DNA of 64,000 bases from a virus. The notes beneath the pieces are model-generated. The model worked only from the letters and a program-made list of their open reading frames with translations. It had not been told where the DNA came from and did not search any database. The DNA lies in IMG/VR virus record IMGVR_UViG_3300026531_000002, positions 1 to 64,000 of that record; one strand, 5' to 3'. The position numbers were made by a program, and so were the translations under genes. This document shows positions 38,106 to 45,505 of this stretch, in pieces. Position 1 is the first letter of the stretch, and each line of letters begins with the position of its first letter.

Positions 38106-40576
38106 TGAAAAAGCTAATAGAGGTAGATATTACAGGAACTTTACAAGTTCCTTTTGAGTTATCAACATACTTTGATTTAGAAAATTATTTATACTACAAG
38201 AAGAAACACCAAACAATAGAGGCTGTAACTACTATTAAGTTTGATGATACAACAGCATATTTTCCACGTAATTTAGAGAAATTTATAAAATCTATTAAAG
38301 AGCCTGATAAGTTTAAGATTAAGTTTCATAACAAGACTGTTACAAATCCTGCTAATATATCTGTTTCAGATACTTTCTCATTGCTGGATAGACAAAAAGA
38401 GCCTACTAGACAAATGTTAGAGCTACTAAAAACAAAATCACAATGTATCTTACAGGCCCCGCCCTCGTGGGGGAAAGAGCAACCATTATACTCAAAAATA
38501 TTAACACCAAATGGTTGGACAACAATGGAAAAAATTAAAGCAGGAGATTATGTTATAGGGTCTGATGGACTACCAAAAAAGGTCTTAGAAGTATTTCCAC
38601 AAGGTGTTAAAGATGTTTATAGATTACATTTTTCAGATAAAACATATGTTGATTGTGGTTTAGAACACTTATGGACTATTGAGGTTGATAATACCGAAAA
38701 AACAGTAACTACTAAGTGGTTATTTAATAATTTAACAAGAGCATATATTAGACTTCCTAAATATACACAATCCAATAACAAAATATATTATGATGCTTAC
38801 AGTATAGGTAAAAATGTAAAACAAAGTAAATATATACCTAAAACATTATTATACGCAAACATAGAGGATAGAATTTTATTTATAAAAGGGTTATTAGGTA
38901 TTATTAGAAATATAAATATCCTACCAACAGCAAGTTTAACTTTAATAAAAAAGTCTATATTACAAAACAATATAGCAGATATTATAAGAAGTTGTGGTTT
39001 TTTAGTCACACAAAGTAATGATGATTTATATATTGATTTTGTTACAGATAAAAAAAGAATAACAAAAATAGAGAAGCTACCAAATAAAACTGAAATGAAA
39101 TGTATAGCTATTGATAGTCAAGACCATTTATACGTAACTGATGGGTATACATTGACACATAACAGCTATTCATTAGCACACATTGTAAAGGAACTTGGTC
39201 AGAAGTCTTTAATATTAGTTGATAAGACTTTATTAGCAGACCAAATGTATAAGGAGTTTAAAAATAACACTAAAGATACTGATATAAGCTTGTTAAGTAG
39301 TAAGAATAAAAAATTAGGAGATGTTAATATAGCAACTCTTCAGTTCCTATTAAAAAATAGTGATTTACTAGAACAACTAAGTAAAGAAATTGGGTTTGTA
39401 GTTCAAGATGAGTGTGTAACTGGTGATACTGAAATTTTTACTGAAAAAGGTTGGGTTAGGTTTGATGAATTAGATAGAAGTACTAAAGTTGCTCAAGTTA
39501 ATCCTGATACTCTAGAATATGATTTTGTGATGCCTACTAGGTACATTAAAAGGTTTTCTAAATTAATATATGGGGTTAAAACAGATAAATATAAAATAGA
39601 AAGTACAGCAGGACATAATCACTTAATAAAAGATACACAAACAGGAAACAAACTAACAGGTTCAATTAAATGGTTTCCTAATAATTTTAACTTATTTAAT
39701 ATTGACGGAACTGAATATGAATTTATAAATAGTAAAAAATACAACTATATATATAATGATTATGTTTATTGTGTAGAAGTCCCAACACATTATATTTATA
39801 TTAGACAGAATGGATTGCCATATGTAACAGGAAATTGTCATTCAATTTCAATAGGAGCTTTTACAGATGTGATACACTCAATTCCTGCTAGATACCGATT
39901 AGGTCTTTCAGCAACCCCTACAAGGTCTGATGGGCTGACTGAAGCTATTTATGATGCTTTGGGTTATCATAAAGTGATTGCTACAAATCCTGATAATTTA
40001 GATGTTGATATATATTCACACCATATTCCTATTTCAGCTTATGGAGAGGATTACCATTCATTCTTATTTAATCTATACACTCATAGGGATTTTTTAAAGA
40101 GATTAGTAAAGCTTGTTACAACTGCTGTTAAGAATAAAAGACAGGTTTTGTTATATACAACTTCACAGTCTATTCAAGTGTTTTATCAAGAGCTGTTTAA
40201 ACAGCTTAAACCTTTATTACTTAACAGCAACTCAACACAAAAAAAGAAGAATGAGATATTAGAGAAGTTTGATAAAAGAGAAAGTCCTATTCTAATTTCA
40301 GGAACATCTGTAACAAAAGGAGTTTCAATTTACACATTAGATACAATTATCAACTGTGCATTTAATACTAAAGAGAATTTAGAACAACTAATAGGTAGGT
40401 TAAGAAGAAATGATGATACTAAAAAGAAGCCTGTATTTATTACATTTAGTTTTGATAGTGCTTATAAACAAGGGCAAAAGCAAGAGAAAATATTAAGAAA
40501 TCTTGTTAAACCCACTAATGATACTTTTAATAAGGTTGGTAAGTTTGGAGATTTAGTAGATGTGTTAGAGGCTTAA
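38105..40576 (+). CDS. UvsW-like SF2 helicase with two inteins
   Basis: An 823-aa precursor. Removing two inteins leaves a 453-aa SF2 helicase. Its motifs run Walker A PPSWGK|S, DECH box (QDE|CHS), LSATPTRSDG (motif III) and EQLIGRLRRND (motif VI). It resembles T4 UvsW, which migrates branched DNA and shifts replication modes. Intein 1 splits Walker A between K and S; intein 2 splits the DExH box between E and C. Both sites are catalytic, so the enzyme should be inactive until spliced. Translation starts at ATG 38105, overlapping the previous stop (TGATG). A bidirectional terminator follows. Confidence 0.9.
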   Translation: MKKLIEVDITGTLQVPFELSTYFDLENYLYYKKKHQTIEAVTTIKFDDTTAYFPRNLEKFIKSIKEPDKFKIKFHNKTVTNPANISVSDTFSLLDRQKEPTRQMLELLKTKSQCILQAPPSWGKEQPLYSKILTPNGWTTMEKIKAGDYVIGSDGLPKKVLEVFPQGVKDVYRLHFSDKTYVDCGLEHLWTIEVDNTEKTVTTKWLFNNLTRAYIRLPKYTQSNNKIYYDAYSIGKNVKQSKYIPKTLLYANIEDRILFIKGLLGIIRNINILPTASLTLIKKSILQNNIADIIRSCGFLVTQSNDDLYIDFVTDKKRITKIEKLPNKTEMKCIAIDSQDHLYVTDGYTLTHNSYSLAHIVKELGQKSLILVDKTLLADQMYKEFKNNTKDTDISLLSSKNKKLGDVNIATLQFLLKNSDLLEQLSKEIGFVVQDECVTGDTEIFTEKGWVRFDELDRSTKVAQVNPDTLEYDFVMPTRYIKRFSKLIYGVKTDKYKIESTAGHNHLIKDTQTGNKLTGSIKWFPNNFNLFNIDGTEYEFINSKKYNYIYNDYVYCVEVPTHYIYIRQNGLPYVTGNCHSISIGAFTDVIHSIPARYRLGLSATPTRSDGLTEAIYDALGYHKVIATNPDNLDVDIYSHHIPISAYGEDYHSFLFNLYTHRDFLKRLVKLVTTAVKNKRQVLLYTTSQSIQVFYQELFKQLKPLLLNSNSTQKKKNEILEKFDKRESPILISGTSVTKGVSIYTLDTIINCAFNTKENLEQLIGRLRRNDDTKKKPVFITFSFDSAYKQGQKQEKILRNLVKPTNDTFNKVGKFGDLVDVLEA
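38477..39163 (+). other. Intein 1 (class 3-like, 229 aa, in Walker A)
   Basis: It starts EQPLYSKILTPNGWTTMEKI with no N-terminal Cys/Ser nucleophile and ends YTLTHN before extein Ser. It carries the three marks of class 3 inteins: Trp in block B (LEHLWTIEV), Cys in block F (EMKCIAIDSQDHLYVTDGY) and Thr in block G (THN). The middle (RILFIKGLLGIIRNIN...) resembles a LAGLIDADG endonuclease half whose catalytic acids are lost, so homing activity is probably dead. Confidence 0.8.
39413..39835 (+). other. Intein 2 (class 1 mini-intein, 141 aa, in DExH box)
   Basis: It starts with Cys (CVTGDTEIFTEKGWVRFDEL), has a block B with TAGHNHLI and a block F/G VYCVEVPTHYIYIRQNG...VTGN, then extein Cys. No endonuclease domain is present. 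The penultimate residue is Gly rather than the usual His, a known but less common variant. Confidence 0.85.
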
Positions 40577-40586
40577 ACAGCCTCTA
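40566..40586. terminator. Bidirectional terminator
   Basis: TAGAGGC-TTAAACA-GCCTCTA hairpin followed by TTTATTTT, between the helicase and the convergent 40588 gene. Confidence 0.7.
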
Positions 40587-40587
40587 T

Positions 40588-40926
40588 TTATTTTGGTAAA
40601 GTGTCCTTGAAAGCCTCTCCACTAATATACTTTTCCAGAACTTCTAAAGCATCATAAGCTTTATTAATTCCTATATTAGTTCCTAAATCAATTTCAATAG
40701 CCACAAATAGACTGCCTATAACTGCTGAATACATATTTGAATTGTTGTTATACATAATTACTAATAACTCATCAATATCATTAAGTACTTCTCCTAAAAT
40801 TAGGATTGCTTCAGCCTCTTTTTTAGTTTCTAAACCTGTAACTTCTAATAGGTAACTAAGTCCCTTATAAGTATCTAAAAACATTTCTATTTTTTTCTTT
40901 TTAAACCTGTAACTACATTCAACCAT
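40588..40926 (-). CDS. Hypothetical helical protein
   Basis: A 112-aa helical protein (MVECSYRFKKKKIEMFLDTY...). It lies after the tail-completion gene at the left end of the structural block. No family recognised. Confidence 0.6.
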   Translation of the reverse strand: MVECSYRFKKKKIEMFLDTYKGLSYLLEVTGLETKKEAEAILILGEVLNDIDELLVIMYNNNSNMYSAVIGSLFVAIEIDLGTNIGINKAYDALEVLEKYISGEAFKDTLPK

Positions 40927-40977
40927 TTTTACTTCCTTTTTTTATTGTATTGTATAAAAATTATACTACAAAGTCAA

Positions 40978-41394
40978 TCAAGTTGCTGAAAAAGTAACTT
41001 CTAATGTTATTTCAGCAACTGAATAAGGGTGTAACAATCCACCGTCTCTTTTCATACTTGTAAAGTTATAATTAACAAGCTTATCACATTTTAGGTTATC
41101 ATACACGCTATTATAAACTAAATCTATTAAATCACTTAAGTTATCTTCATAAGTATCTCTATGTTGTTTATTGTAGATTAAAAATCTTATAGTTCCGTAT
41201 ACTCTATTGTATCCTGCATAATTAACTCTATTTTCTCCAACATTTTCTTTTTCATAAATTACACCAATGCTTGGGTAGTATCTAGCTTTTTCCCAAACAG
41301 GAATATGATTTTTATAAACCTTTTTAAATGCACCTGTGTTTTCAAGTATTGAAACTATATCATCAATGATTTTTCCACGAATATTGTTAGACAT
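40978..41394 (-). CDS. Tail terminator/completion protein candidate
   Basis: A 138-aa alpha/beta protein. The N-terminal helix (IDDIVSILENTGAFKKVY), a strand with YPSIGVIYEKENV, then YGTIRFLIYNKQ and a C-terminal strand VAEITLEVTFSA match the order in tail terminator/tail completion proteins that cap the tail tube. It lies downstream of the capsid cluster and has a late-type motif before it. The assignment rests on pattern and position. Confidence 0.5.
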   Translation of the reverse strand: MSNNIRGKIIDDIVSILENTGAFKKVYKNHIPVWEKARYYPSIGVIYEKENVGENRVNYAGYNRVYGTIRFLIYNKQHRDTYEDNLSDLIDLVYNSVYDNLKCDKLVNYNFTSMKRDGGLLHPYSVAEITLEVTFSAT

Positions 41395-41413
41395 TGTTTA
41401 AGTCCTTTTTAGG

Positions 41414-41432
41414 TGTGTGTCGCTTTATTTTT
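41414..41432 (-). promoter_or_regulatory. Candidate late promoter (GCGACAC variant)
   Basis: Minus strand: AAATAAAGCGACACACAC, about 20-35 bp before the start at 41394; the same string occurs before 48209. Confidence 0.5.
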
Positions 41433-41456
41433 TTTAATGATTTTGTAAGTAGGAGT

Positions 41457-41475
41457 AGAGGCTGATTAAGCCTCT
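41457..41475 (-). terminator. Hairpin at end of 41466-41687 gene
   Basis: AGAGGC-TGATTAA-GCCTCT overlaps the stop codon region; no strong T-run follows. Confidence 0.4.
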
Positions 41476-41687
41476 GTGAAAGAGTTTGGAAAAGTTTTTA
41501 AAAGATATTCAAAAGTTTTTGTATCAACTTCTTTTATATCTTCATTTTTGAAGTCAATTCCACATGATGTAATTCCTGTTCCAGTGTATTTAACTTTTTT
41601 CTTAGTAGGTTTTTTAGGAGTTTTTTTAGGGGTTTCTTTTTCAGTTGTTTCTACAACCTCTTCTGTTTTAATTTTTCTCTTTGCCAT
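41466..41687 (-). CDS. Small Lys/Pro/Thr-rich head protein candidate
   Basis: A 73-aa protein with a basic, repetitive N-terminus (KKTPKKPTKKKVKY) and a short folded C-terminus. It directly follows the major capsid gene, where small head-completion or 'Rho-N-like' proteins are often found. No firm family call. Confidence 0.55.
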   Translation of the reverse strand: MAKRKIKTEEVVETTEKETPKKTPKKPTKKKVKYTGTGITSCGIDFKNEDIKEVDTKTFEYLLKTFPNSFTEA

Positions 41688-41716
41688 AGCTTATCCTTTA
41701 TTTAGCAAGCTGGGGA

Positions 41717-42907
41717 TTACCCAACATTGCTAACCATAGCTACTGCAGTGTCATTAAGAGTTAATTTTTTAAAGTCAATGTCTCTATATCCTACAAAGAT
41801 GTTAGTAGAATTTACAATGTTTCTATCAGTTTCAAGAGTGATACCACCTCTTTCTGCAACACCAAAGTAATCTCTAGCAACTACTAGAACAGCAGTTTTA
41901 TCACCACTCTCATCATCACTTCCATCTGCGTTCATATTTTCTGGAATGTGACTAGAAACAACAATGCTCATACCCCAAACTTTACCAATTTCACCTCTAA
42001 TTAAAGTTGCCATACTACCATATTTGTCAAGAGTTGTTACCCTATCATCAGCATTTAATAGGTCATAACCAACTTTAGGGTTTACAACTACTACTAAGTC
42101 AGCTGGTCTTAGTCCGTAAAGCCCTAATTTAGCTCTAGCTTCTAAAATGTTATCAATGTTGATTTTAGCACCGCCATTATCAACAACATTTCCAGCGTCT
42201 TTAGCCATTTTTAAAAGTCCATCGAAAGACTTTCTTACATCATTAACATCAGATATATTCACATCCCCTCTTACAATAGCTTTTTCAGAAGCATCTTTAA
42301 TACTTCTAACAACTTTAGCTCTAATTAGTGGAGTTAAAAATGGAATTGTTTCGAGGTCTGCTTGGTCAGCACTTGTTACTAATGCTTTTAGTCTGTCAGT
42401 TTTAAAGCTGATTTTACCAGCACCTAAAGCACTCTCAATAGCATCTTGTGCAGGTTGAATTCTGTATGTTACAATATTATCTACAACTGCTGGAATAGAA
42501 AGTGTTTCTCTATTTCTTGGTAAAGTGAATTTAGGGAAGATACTTTCAAGCTCTAACATTGCTTGTAAATCTTCATAAACAGTTCCTAAGAATTCCTCTG
42601 CTAACCAATCTTGTAAATCATCAGGAACTAATGCTTTTTCTTCTAAGATTTTATACTCATCAAAAGACTTAGCTGGCATACCTGTTACCAGTGACTTAAT
42701 AAAAAGAACATCTTTAACCTTTTCAACTTCTTTATCAGTTGCTTTTTCAGGAGTTGCGGTAATATTTTTCTTAGCAAGTTTTTTAAGCTCCATAACCTCT
42801 TTGCTTAATTCTTCTACTTGCTCTGCTGTTAGTTTAGATTTTTCTCCTAACTCTTGGTTAAGCTCTTGTAGTCTGCTTTCCATTTCTTCAAATTTTTTAA
42901 TGCCCAT
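41717..42907 (-). CDS. Major capsid protein, HK97 fold
   Basis: A 396-aa precursor. Residues about 1-90 are a charged coiled coil (LQELNQELGEKSKLTAEQVE...), the delta/scaffold domain that the protease would remove. The mature part begins near residue 90-110. It has hallmarks of HK97 capsids: a strand-rich N-arm (FPKFTLPRNRETLSIPAVVD), DGLLKMAKDAG, ADLVVVVNPKVGYDLLN (about 275-290) and a C-terminal GYRDIDFKKLTLNDTA-type segment. Gene order portal, protease, capsid is the standard HK97 order. A late-type motif precedes it. Confidence 0.9.
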   Translation of the reverse strand: MGIKKFEEMESRLQELNQELGEKSKLTAEQVEELSKEVMELKKLAKKNITATPEKATDKEVEKVKDVLFIKSLVTGMPAKSFDEYKILEEKALVPDDLQDWLAEEFLGTVYEDLQAMLELESIFPKFTLPRNRETLSIPAVVDNIVTYRIQPAQDAIESALGAGKISFKTDRLKALVTSADQADLETIPFLTPLIRAKVVRSIKDASEKAIVRGDVNISDVNDVRKSFDGLLKMAKDAGNVVDNGGAKINIDNILEARAKLGLYGLRPADLVVVVNPKVGYDLLNADDRVTTLDKYGSMATLIRGEIGKVWGMSIVVSSHIPENMNADGSDDESGDKTAVLVVARDYFGVAERGGITLETDRNIVNSTNIFVGYRDIDFKKLTLNDTAVAMVSNVG

Positions 42908-42929
42908 TATACATTCCTTTTATTTTTTG

Positions 42930-42950
42930 TGTGTGCTATCGGTAAATTTT
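42930..42950 (-). promoter_or_regulatory. Candidate late promoter before capsid gene
   Basis: Minus strand: AAAATTTACCGATAGCACAC, with CCGATAGC in place of GCGATAGC, about 30 bp before the capsid start. Confidence 0.55.
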
Positions 42951-43742
42951 CTATGAAAACTGCTCGTTAATTTTTTCTTCTAGTAACTCATAAATTCTTA
43001 ATTGGTCTTCTAAAGGTAAACTTGCTAATTGCTCTTCAATAGTTTTTTCAGCCTCTGGTTCAGTTGTTGGTTCAGCCTCTGGTTCAGTTGTTGATTCAGC
43101 CTCTGGTTCAGTTGTTGGTTCAGCCTCTGGTTCAGTTGTTGGTTCAGTTGTTGATTCAGCCTCTGGTTCAGCCTCTGGTTCAGTTGTTGGTTCAGCTTCT
43201 TCTTCAAGTGCTTTATAAGCTAATACACATTTCCCATCAGCACACTTAAACATTTTAACTTCACTATCTACTTCTGCAATTTGGCTTTCTACATTCATAG
43301 GTAGAGGAACAACACTAATTTCAAATAACTTAATTTTAGTTAATAAATAGTAATCTTCTTTCTTTTCTTCCTCTAAAACTTCATATCCTATTGATAAAGT
43401 TCTAAGTGTTCCTGTTTTAAGCCCAAAATATACTTTAGGATAAATATCTCTAAATACTTCTAGTTGGACATATAGACCATCATCTCTCATTTCAATTTCT
43501 AAAGTTTTACCTATAAAGTTTCTATGTTCGTGGTTATACAAAACAATAGGGTTTTTTAAGTAGTAAGATAAATCATAAGCATCTGGAGCAACAGACTCAT
43601 TCCATTCATCTTTTACAATTTGTCCTGTTTCATCTTTATAGCGGTTCGCATAGCCCTCCACAATAACAGACTCATAACCGTCTGCTTTCTCATTAACCCT
43701 AACAGCTTTAATTTCTAAATTAAGGTGTTTAGTTTTCATCAA
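42951..43742 (-). CDS. Prohead maturation protease (HK97 gp4 / U35 family)
   Basis: A 263-aa serine protease. The catalytic His is in LYNHEHRNFIGK (about 90-100) and Ser in LRTLSIGYEV (about 135-143); KIKLFEISVVPLPMN completes the conserved core. It would cut the capsid scaffold domain. Residues about 175-240 are a degenerate PTTEPEAE repeat, absent from typical proteases, then a short helix. That tail may act as scaffold or be removed itself. Confidence 0.93.
   Translation of the reverse strand: MMKTKHLNLEIKAVRVNEKADGYESVIVEGYANRYKDETGQIVKDEWNESVAPDAYDLSYYLKNPIVLYNHEHRNFIGKTLEIEMRDDGLYVQLEVFRDIYPKVYFGLKTGTLRTLSIGYEVLEEEKKEDYYLLTKIKLFEISVVPLPMNVESQIAEVDSEVKMFKCADGKCVLAYKALEEEAEPTTEPEAEPEAESTTEPTTEPEAEPTTEPEAESTTEPEAEPTTEPEAEKTIEEQLASLPLEDQLRIYELLEEKINEQFS
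43045..43200 (-). repeat. 12-bp repeat encoding TTEPEAEP tail
   Basis: Plus-strand units GTTCAGCCTCTG, GTTCAGTTGTTG and GATTCAGCCTCT follow each other with CAG every 12 bp. The coding result is a Thr/Glu/Pro/Ala repeat at the protease C-terminus. The TTCAG core also appears in the intergenic phased arrays. Confidence 0.85.
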
Positions 43743-43764
43743 TTTTCCTTTTATTTTTTGTGCA

Positions 43765-43780
43765 GAATGTCGTAGATTGC
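43765..43780 (-). promoter_or_regulatory. Weak late-type motif before protease gene
   Basis: Minus strand: CAATCTACGACATTCTGCAC, an ACGACA variant of the GCGACA/GCGATA motif, followed by the usual CAAAAAATAAAAGGA leader. Confidence 0.35.
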
Positions 43781-43815
43781 TTGTATTTGTATTTTGGGAT
43801 AATGTCAGCTAAAAA

Positions 43816-45198
43816 CTAGCCAACATTGTTAGAAGTAGAATCAACATCTAAAGGATTATCATTAGCCCCTCCTAAAGGGTCAGATGTTGATGGGTTGTTT
43901 GTAGTTACATCTCTTGTAATATCTTCAACGGTAGGGATACCGTTTTCAACATAATGTGGTATTTCTCCTATAATAGAAACTGCTAGAATGTGTTTATCAG
44001 CATTTTCAACATCTTTTAATGGTTCTAGCCCTACTAATTCTCTACTTTCATTTAAAGATGTTATACCTGTAATATATAGCTGTCTTGCACTTGTTGCTTT
44101 AACATCTAGGCTTGTATCTAGTTCTACAACTCTATTTAAATCAAATTCAAAGTGTAACCCTCTATAAAACTTATTCAAGTGTTGTTGTATTTTATCTTGT
44201 ATTTTATATAGATAAGGTCTAACAGCTGTATTAAACACCATTTTCATTAGTTGTTGTGGTTGTGTTGGAGAAGTAATCTCACCACCTAAAACAACAGGGT
44301 GTATTTTATAGGCTCTAAAAATTCTCTGTTCTGATACTTTTAATGAGTCTAATAACATACTATCTCTAGGGTTTGCTTGAATAGGGACATAATCAGCCTT
44401 ATTAGGTAACACAGCAGTACCTCTTTTGAATTTACCCTCTTTTCCATATAAATCCCTAAACTGCTCTCTTAAACTCTCTATTTGGTCTGGAGTAAGTGGT
44501 AATTCAGATTTTATTAAACCACTTATTAGGCTAGAGCCATCATAAAATGTTTTAAGCTCCTCTAAAGATGCTTTGTCAAGTTGCATAGTATTTAATAATG
44601 CTCTAATAGGGCTGACACCGTAAAAAGGACTTGCTAAGCTTGCATTTCTGAATTGGATAAGTTCCTCTTCTTTATATGGAATAGAGCTGTTATAAATATA
44701 ACCACTAATACCGCTATCACTATCATTAATCACAACATCAACAAGATGAGGTTGGTATAGATACCAGCTTTCAAGTTCAGTCCCTATTTTATCAAAAGTT
44801 ACATAACTATTACCATTTAATAATAAGCCCTGTGTAATTAACTCAATCAACTCACCCCAACTTTGATTAGGGTTTGGAGCTTTGCTCCATTTTATTAATT
44901 CAGGCTCTTTAACTTCTTTTTTGTTTCCATCTTTGTCTATTCTATATAATGTAGGAATAGCTTGGCTAGCGGCTTTTGCAATATAATCTACACAAGCATA
45001 AATCAGTTCACTTGTGTGAAAAGCTGTTGTAGTTCCTGCACTATTTGGGTTAGCTGTACTCATACCATTAGATAAAATAGTTTCTTCTTTTTTAAGCTGT
45101 TCTCTTGTATTCCCACCTAAATGATAAAATGCTTGAGGAGCAGGATTGTTTTTCTCTTCTATCTCTTTTTTACCAAAGAGTTTTGTAAAAAATCCCAT
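43816..45198 (-). CDS. Portal protein, HK97 family
   Basis: A 460-aa portal. Recognisable segments include CVDYIAKAASQAIPTLYR near residue 70, SWGELIELITQGLLLNGNSYV near 120, FYGVSPIRALLNTMQ near 195, and SEQRIFRAYKIHPVVLGG near 285, a strong signature of the family. The last 60 residues are variable and Asn/Asp-rich. Twelve copies would form the DNA channel at the capsid vertex. It heads the head-gene cluster, with a clear late motif upstream. Confidence 0.92.
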   Translation of the reverse strand: MGFFTKLFGKKEIEEKNNPAPQAFYHLGGNTREQLKKEETILSNGMSTANPNSAGTTTAFHTSELIYACVDYIAKAASQAIPTLYRIDKDGNKKEVKEPELIKWSKAPNPNQSWGELIELITQGLLLNGNSYVTFDKIGTELESWYLYQPHLVDVVINDSDSGISGYIYNSSIPYKEEELIQFRNASLASPFYGVSPIRALLNTMQLDKASLEELKTFYDGSSLISGLIKSELPLTPDQIESLREQFRDLYGKEGKFKRGTAVLPNKADYVPIQANPRDSMLLDSLKVSEQRIFRAYKIHPVVLGGEITSPTQPQQLMKMVFNTAVRPYLYKIQDKIQQHLNKFYRGLHFEFDLNRVVELDTSLDVKATSARQLYITGITSLNESRELVGLEPLKDVENADKHILAVSIIGEIPHYVENGIPTVEDITRDVTTNNPSTSDPLGGANDNPLDVDSTSNNVG

Positions 45199-45212
45199 AA
45201 TCTACCTTTTTG

Positions 45213-45240
45213 GCAGGCTATCGCACATTTTTTAGAATTT
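45213..45240 (-). promoter_or_regulatory. Late promoter before portal gene
   Basis: Minus strand: TTCTAAAAAATGTGCGATAG followed by CCTGCCAAAAAGG. The stretch GAAAAATTC, TAAAAAAT, TGCGATAGC is nearly repeated before the 61508 gene, one of the best matches of the late motif. Confidence 0.6.
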
Positions 45241-45257
45241 TTCTTGTTGTTAAGGTT

Positions 45258-45282
45258 TGTTTAAGGTTACTTATATTATAAT
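45258..45282 (+). promoter_or_regulatory. Promoter for candidate sRNA
   Basis: TTTAAGG followed by TATTATAATTTC; TATAAT at 45277-45282, same early pattern. Confidence 0.5.
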
Positions 45283-45288
45283 TTCAAC

Positions 45289-45430
45289 AGGTGGCAGGAA
45301 CAAGACCTCCTACCAAATGATTTTAACTGTCACCTAAGACTGATTGGATTTATTATCCACTTCATTCTATCTCCTTTTTTAATTATTTATATTTTTGTTA
45401 GCCTTGAGTTTAATCCTCTCAAGGCTTTTA
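45289..45430 (+). ncRNA. Candidate structured small RNA (about 140 nt)
   Basis: Between an early-type promoter (TATAAT 45277-45282) and a rho-independent terminator (45400-45430) there is no sizeable ORF. The RNA would begin with a 9-bp stem (AGGTGGCAG 45289-45297 with CTGTCACCT 45327-45335, one G-U). Its loop contains ACCTCCT, complementary to a Shine-Dalgarno sequence. This suggests a regulatory RNA that pairs with ribosome binding sites, but no target is shown. The other strand of this gap shows only an 11-codon ORF. Confidence 0.4.
45400..45430 (+). terminator. Rho-independent terminator
   Basis: AGCCTTGAG and CTCAAGGCT form a perfect 9-bp stem (45400-45426), followed by TTTTATCC. Confidence 0.7.
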
Positions 45431-45451
45431 TCCACTTTTTCTATTTCAGTT

Positions 45452-45480
45452 TATTTTAAGTTTTATTTTGTTATACTTTC
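45452..45480 (+). promoter_or_regulatory. Early promoter for nrdB
   Basis: TTTTAAG, TTTTATTTTG, TTATACTTTC: extended -10 TG-n-TATACT (45472-45477). Confidence 0.65.
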
Positions 45481-45505
45481 TTATCTAAATTTTAAGGAGA
45501 TAAAA

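Noticed and set aside
43025-43249. Gln/Leu-rich frames through the protease repeat
   Set aside because: They are alternative frames of the 12-bp repeat within a clearly coding gene.
45327-45373. Minus-strand mini-ORF (MKWIINPISLR) with CTT AGG TGA C, reminiscent of a frameshift site
   Set aside because: Only 11 codons, no stimulatory elements that I can recognise, and the + strand sRNA reading explains the interval better.
45395-45505. Extended nrdB N-terminus
   Set aside because: It would cross the terminator and promoter; the ATG at 45506 with AAGGAG matches NrdB homology.
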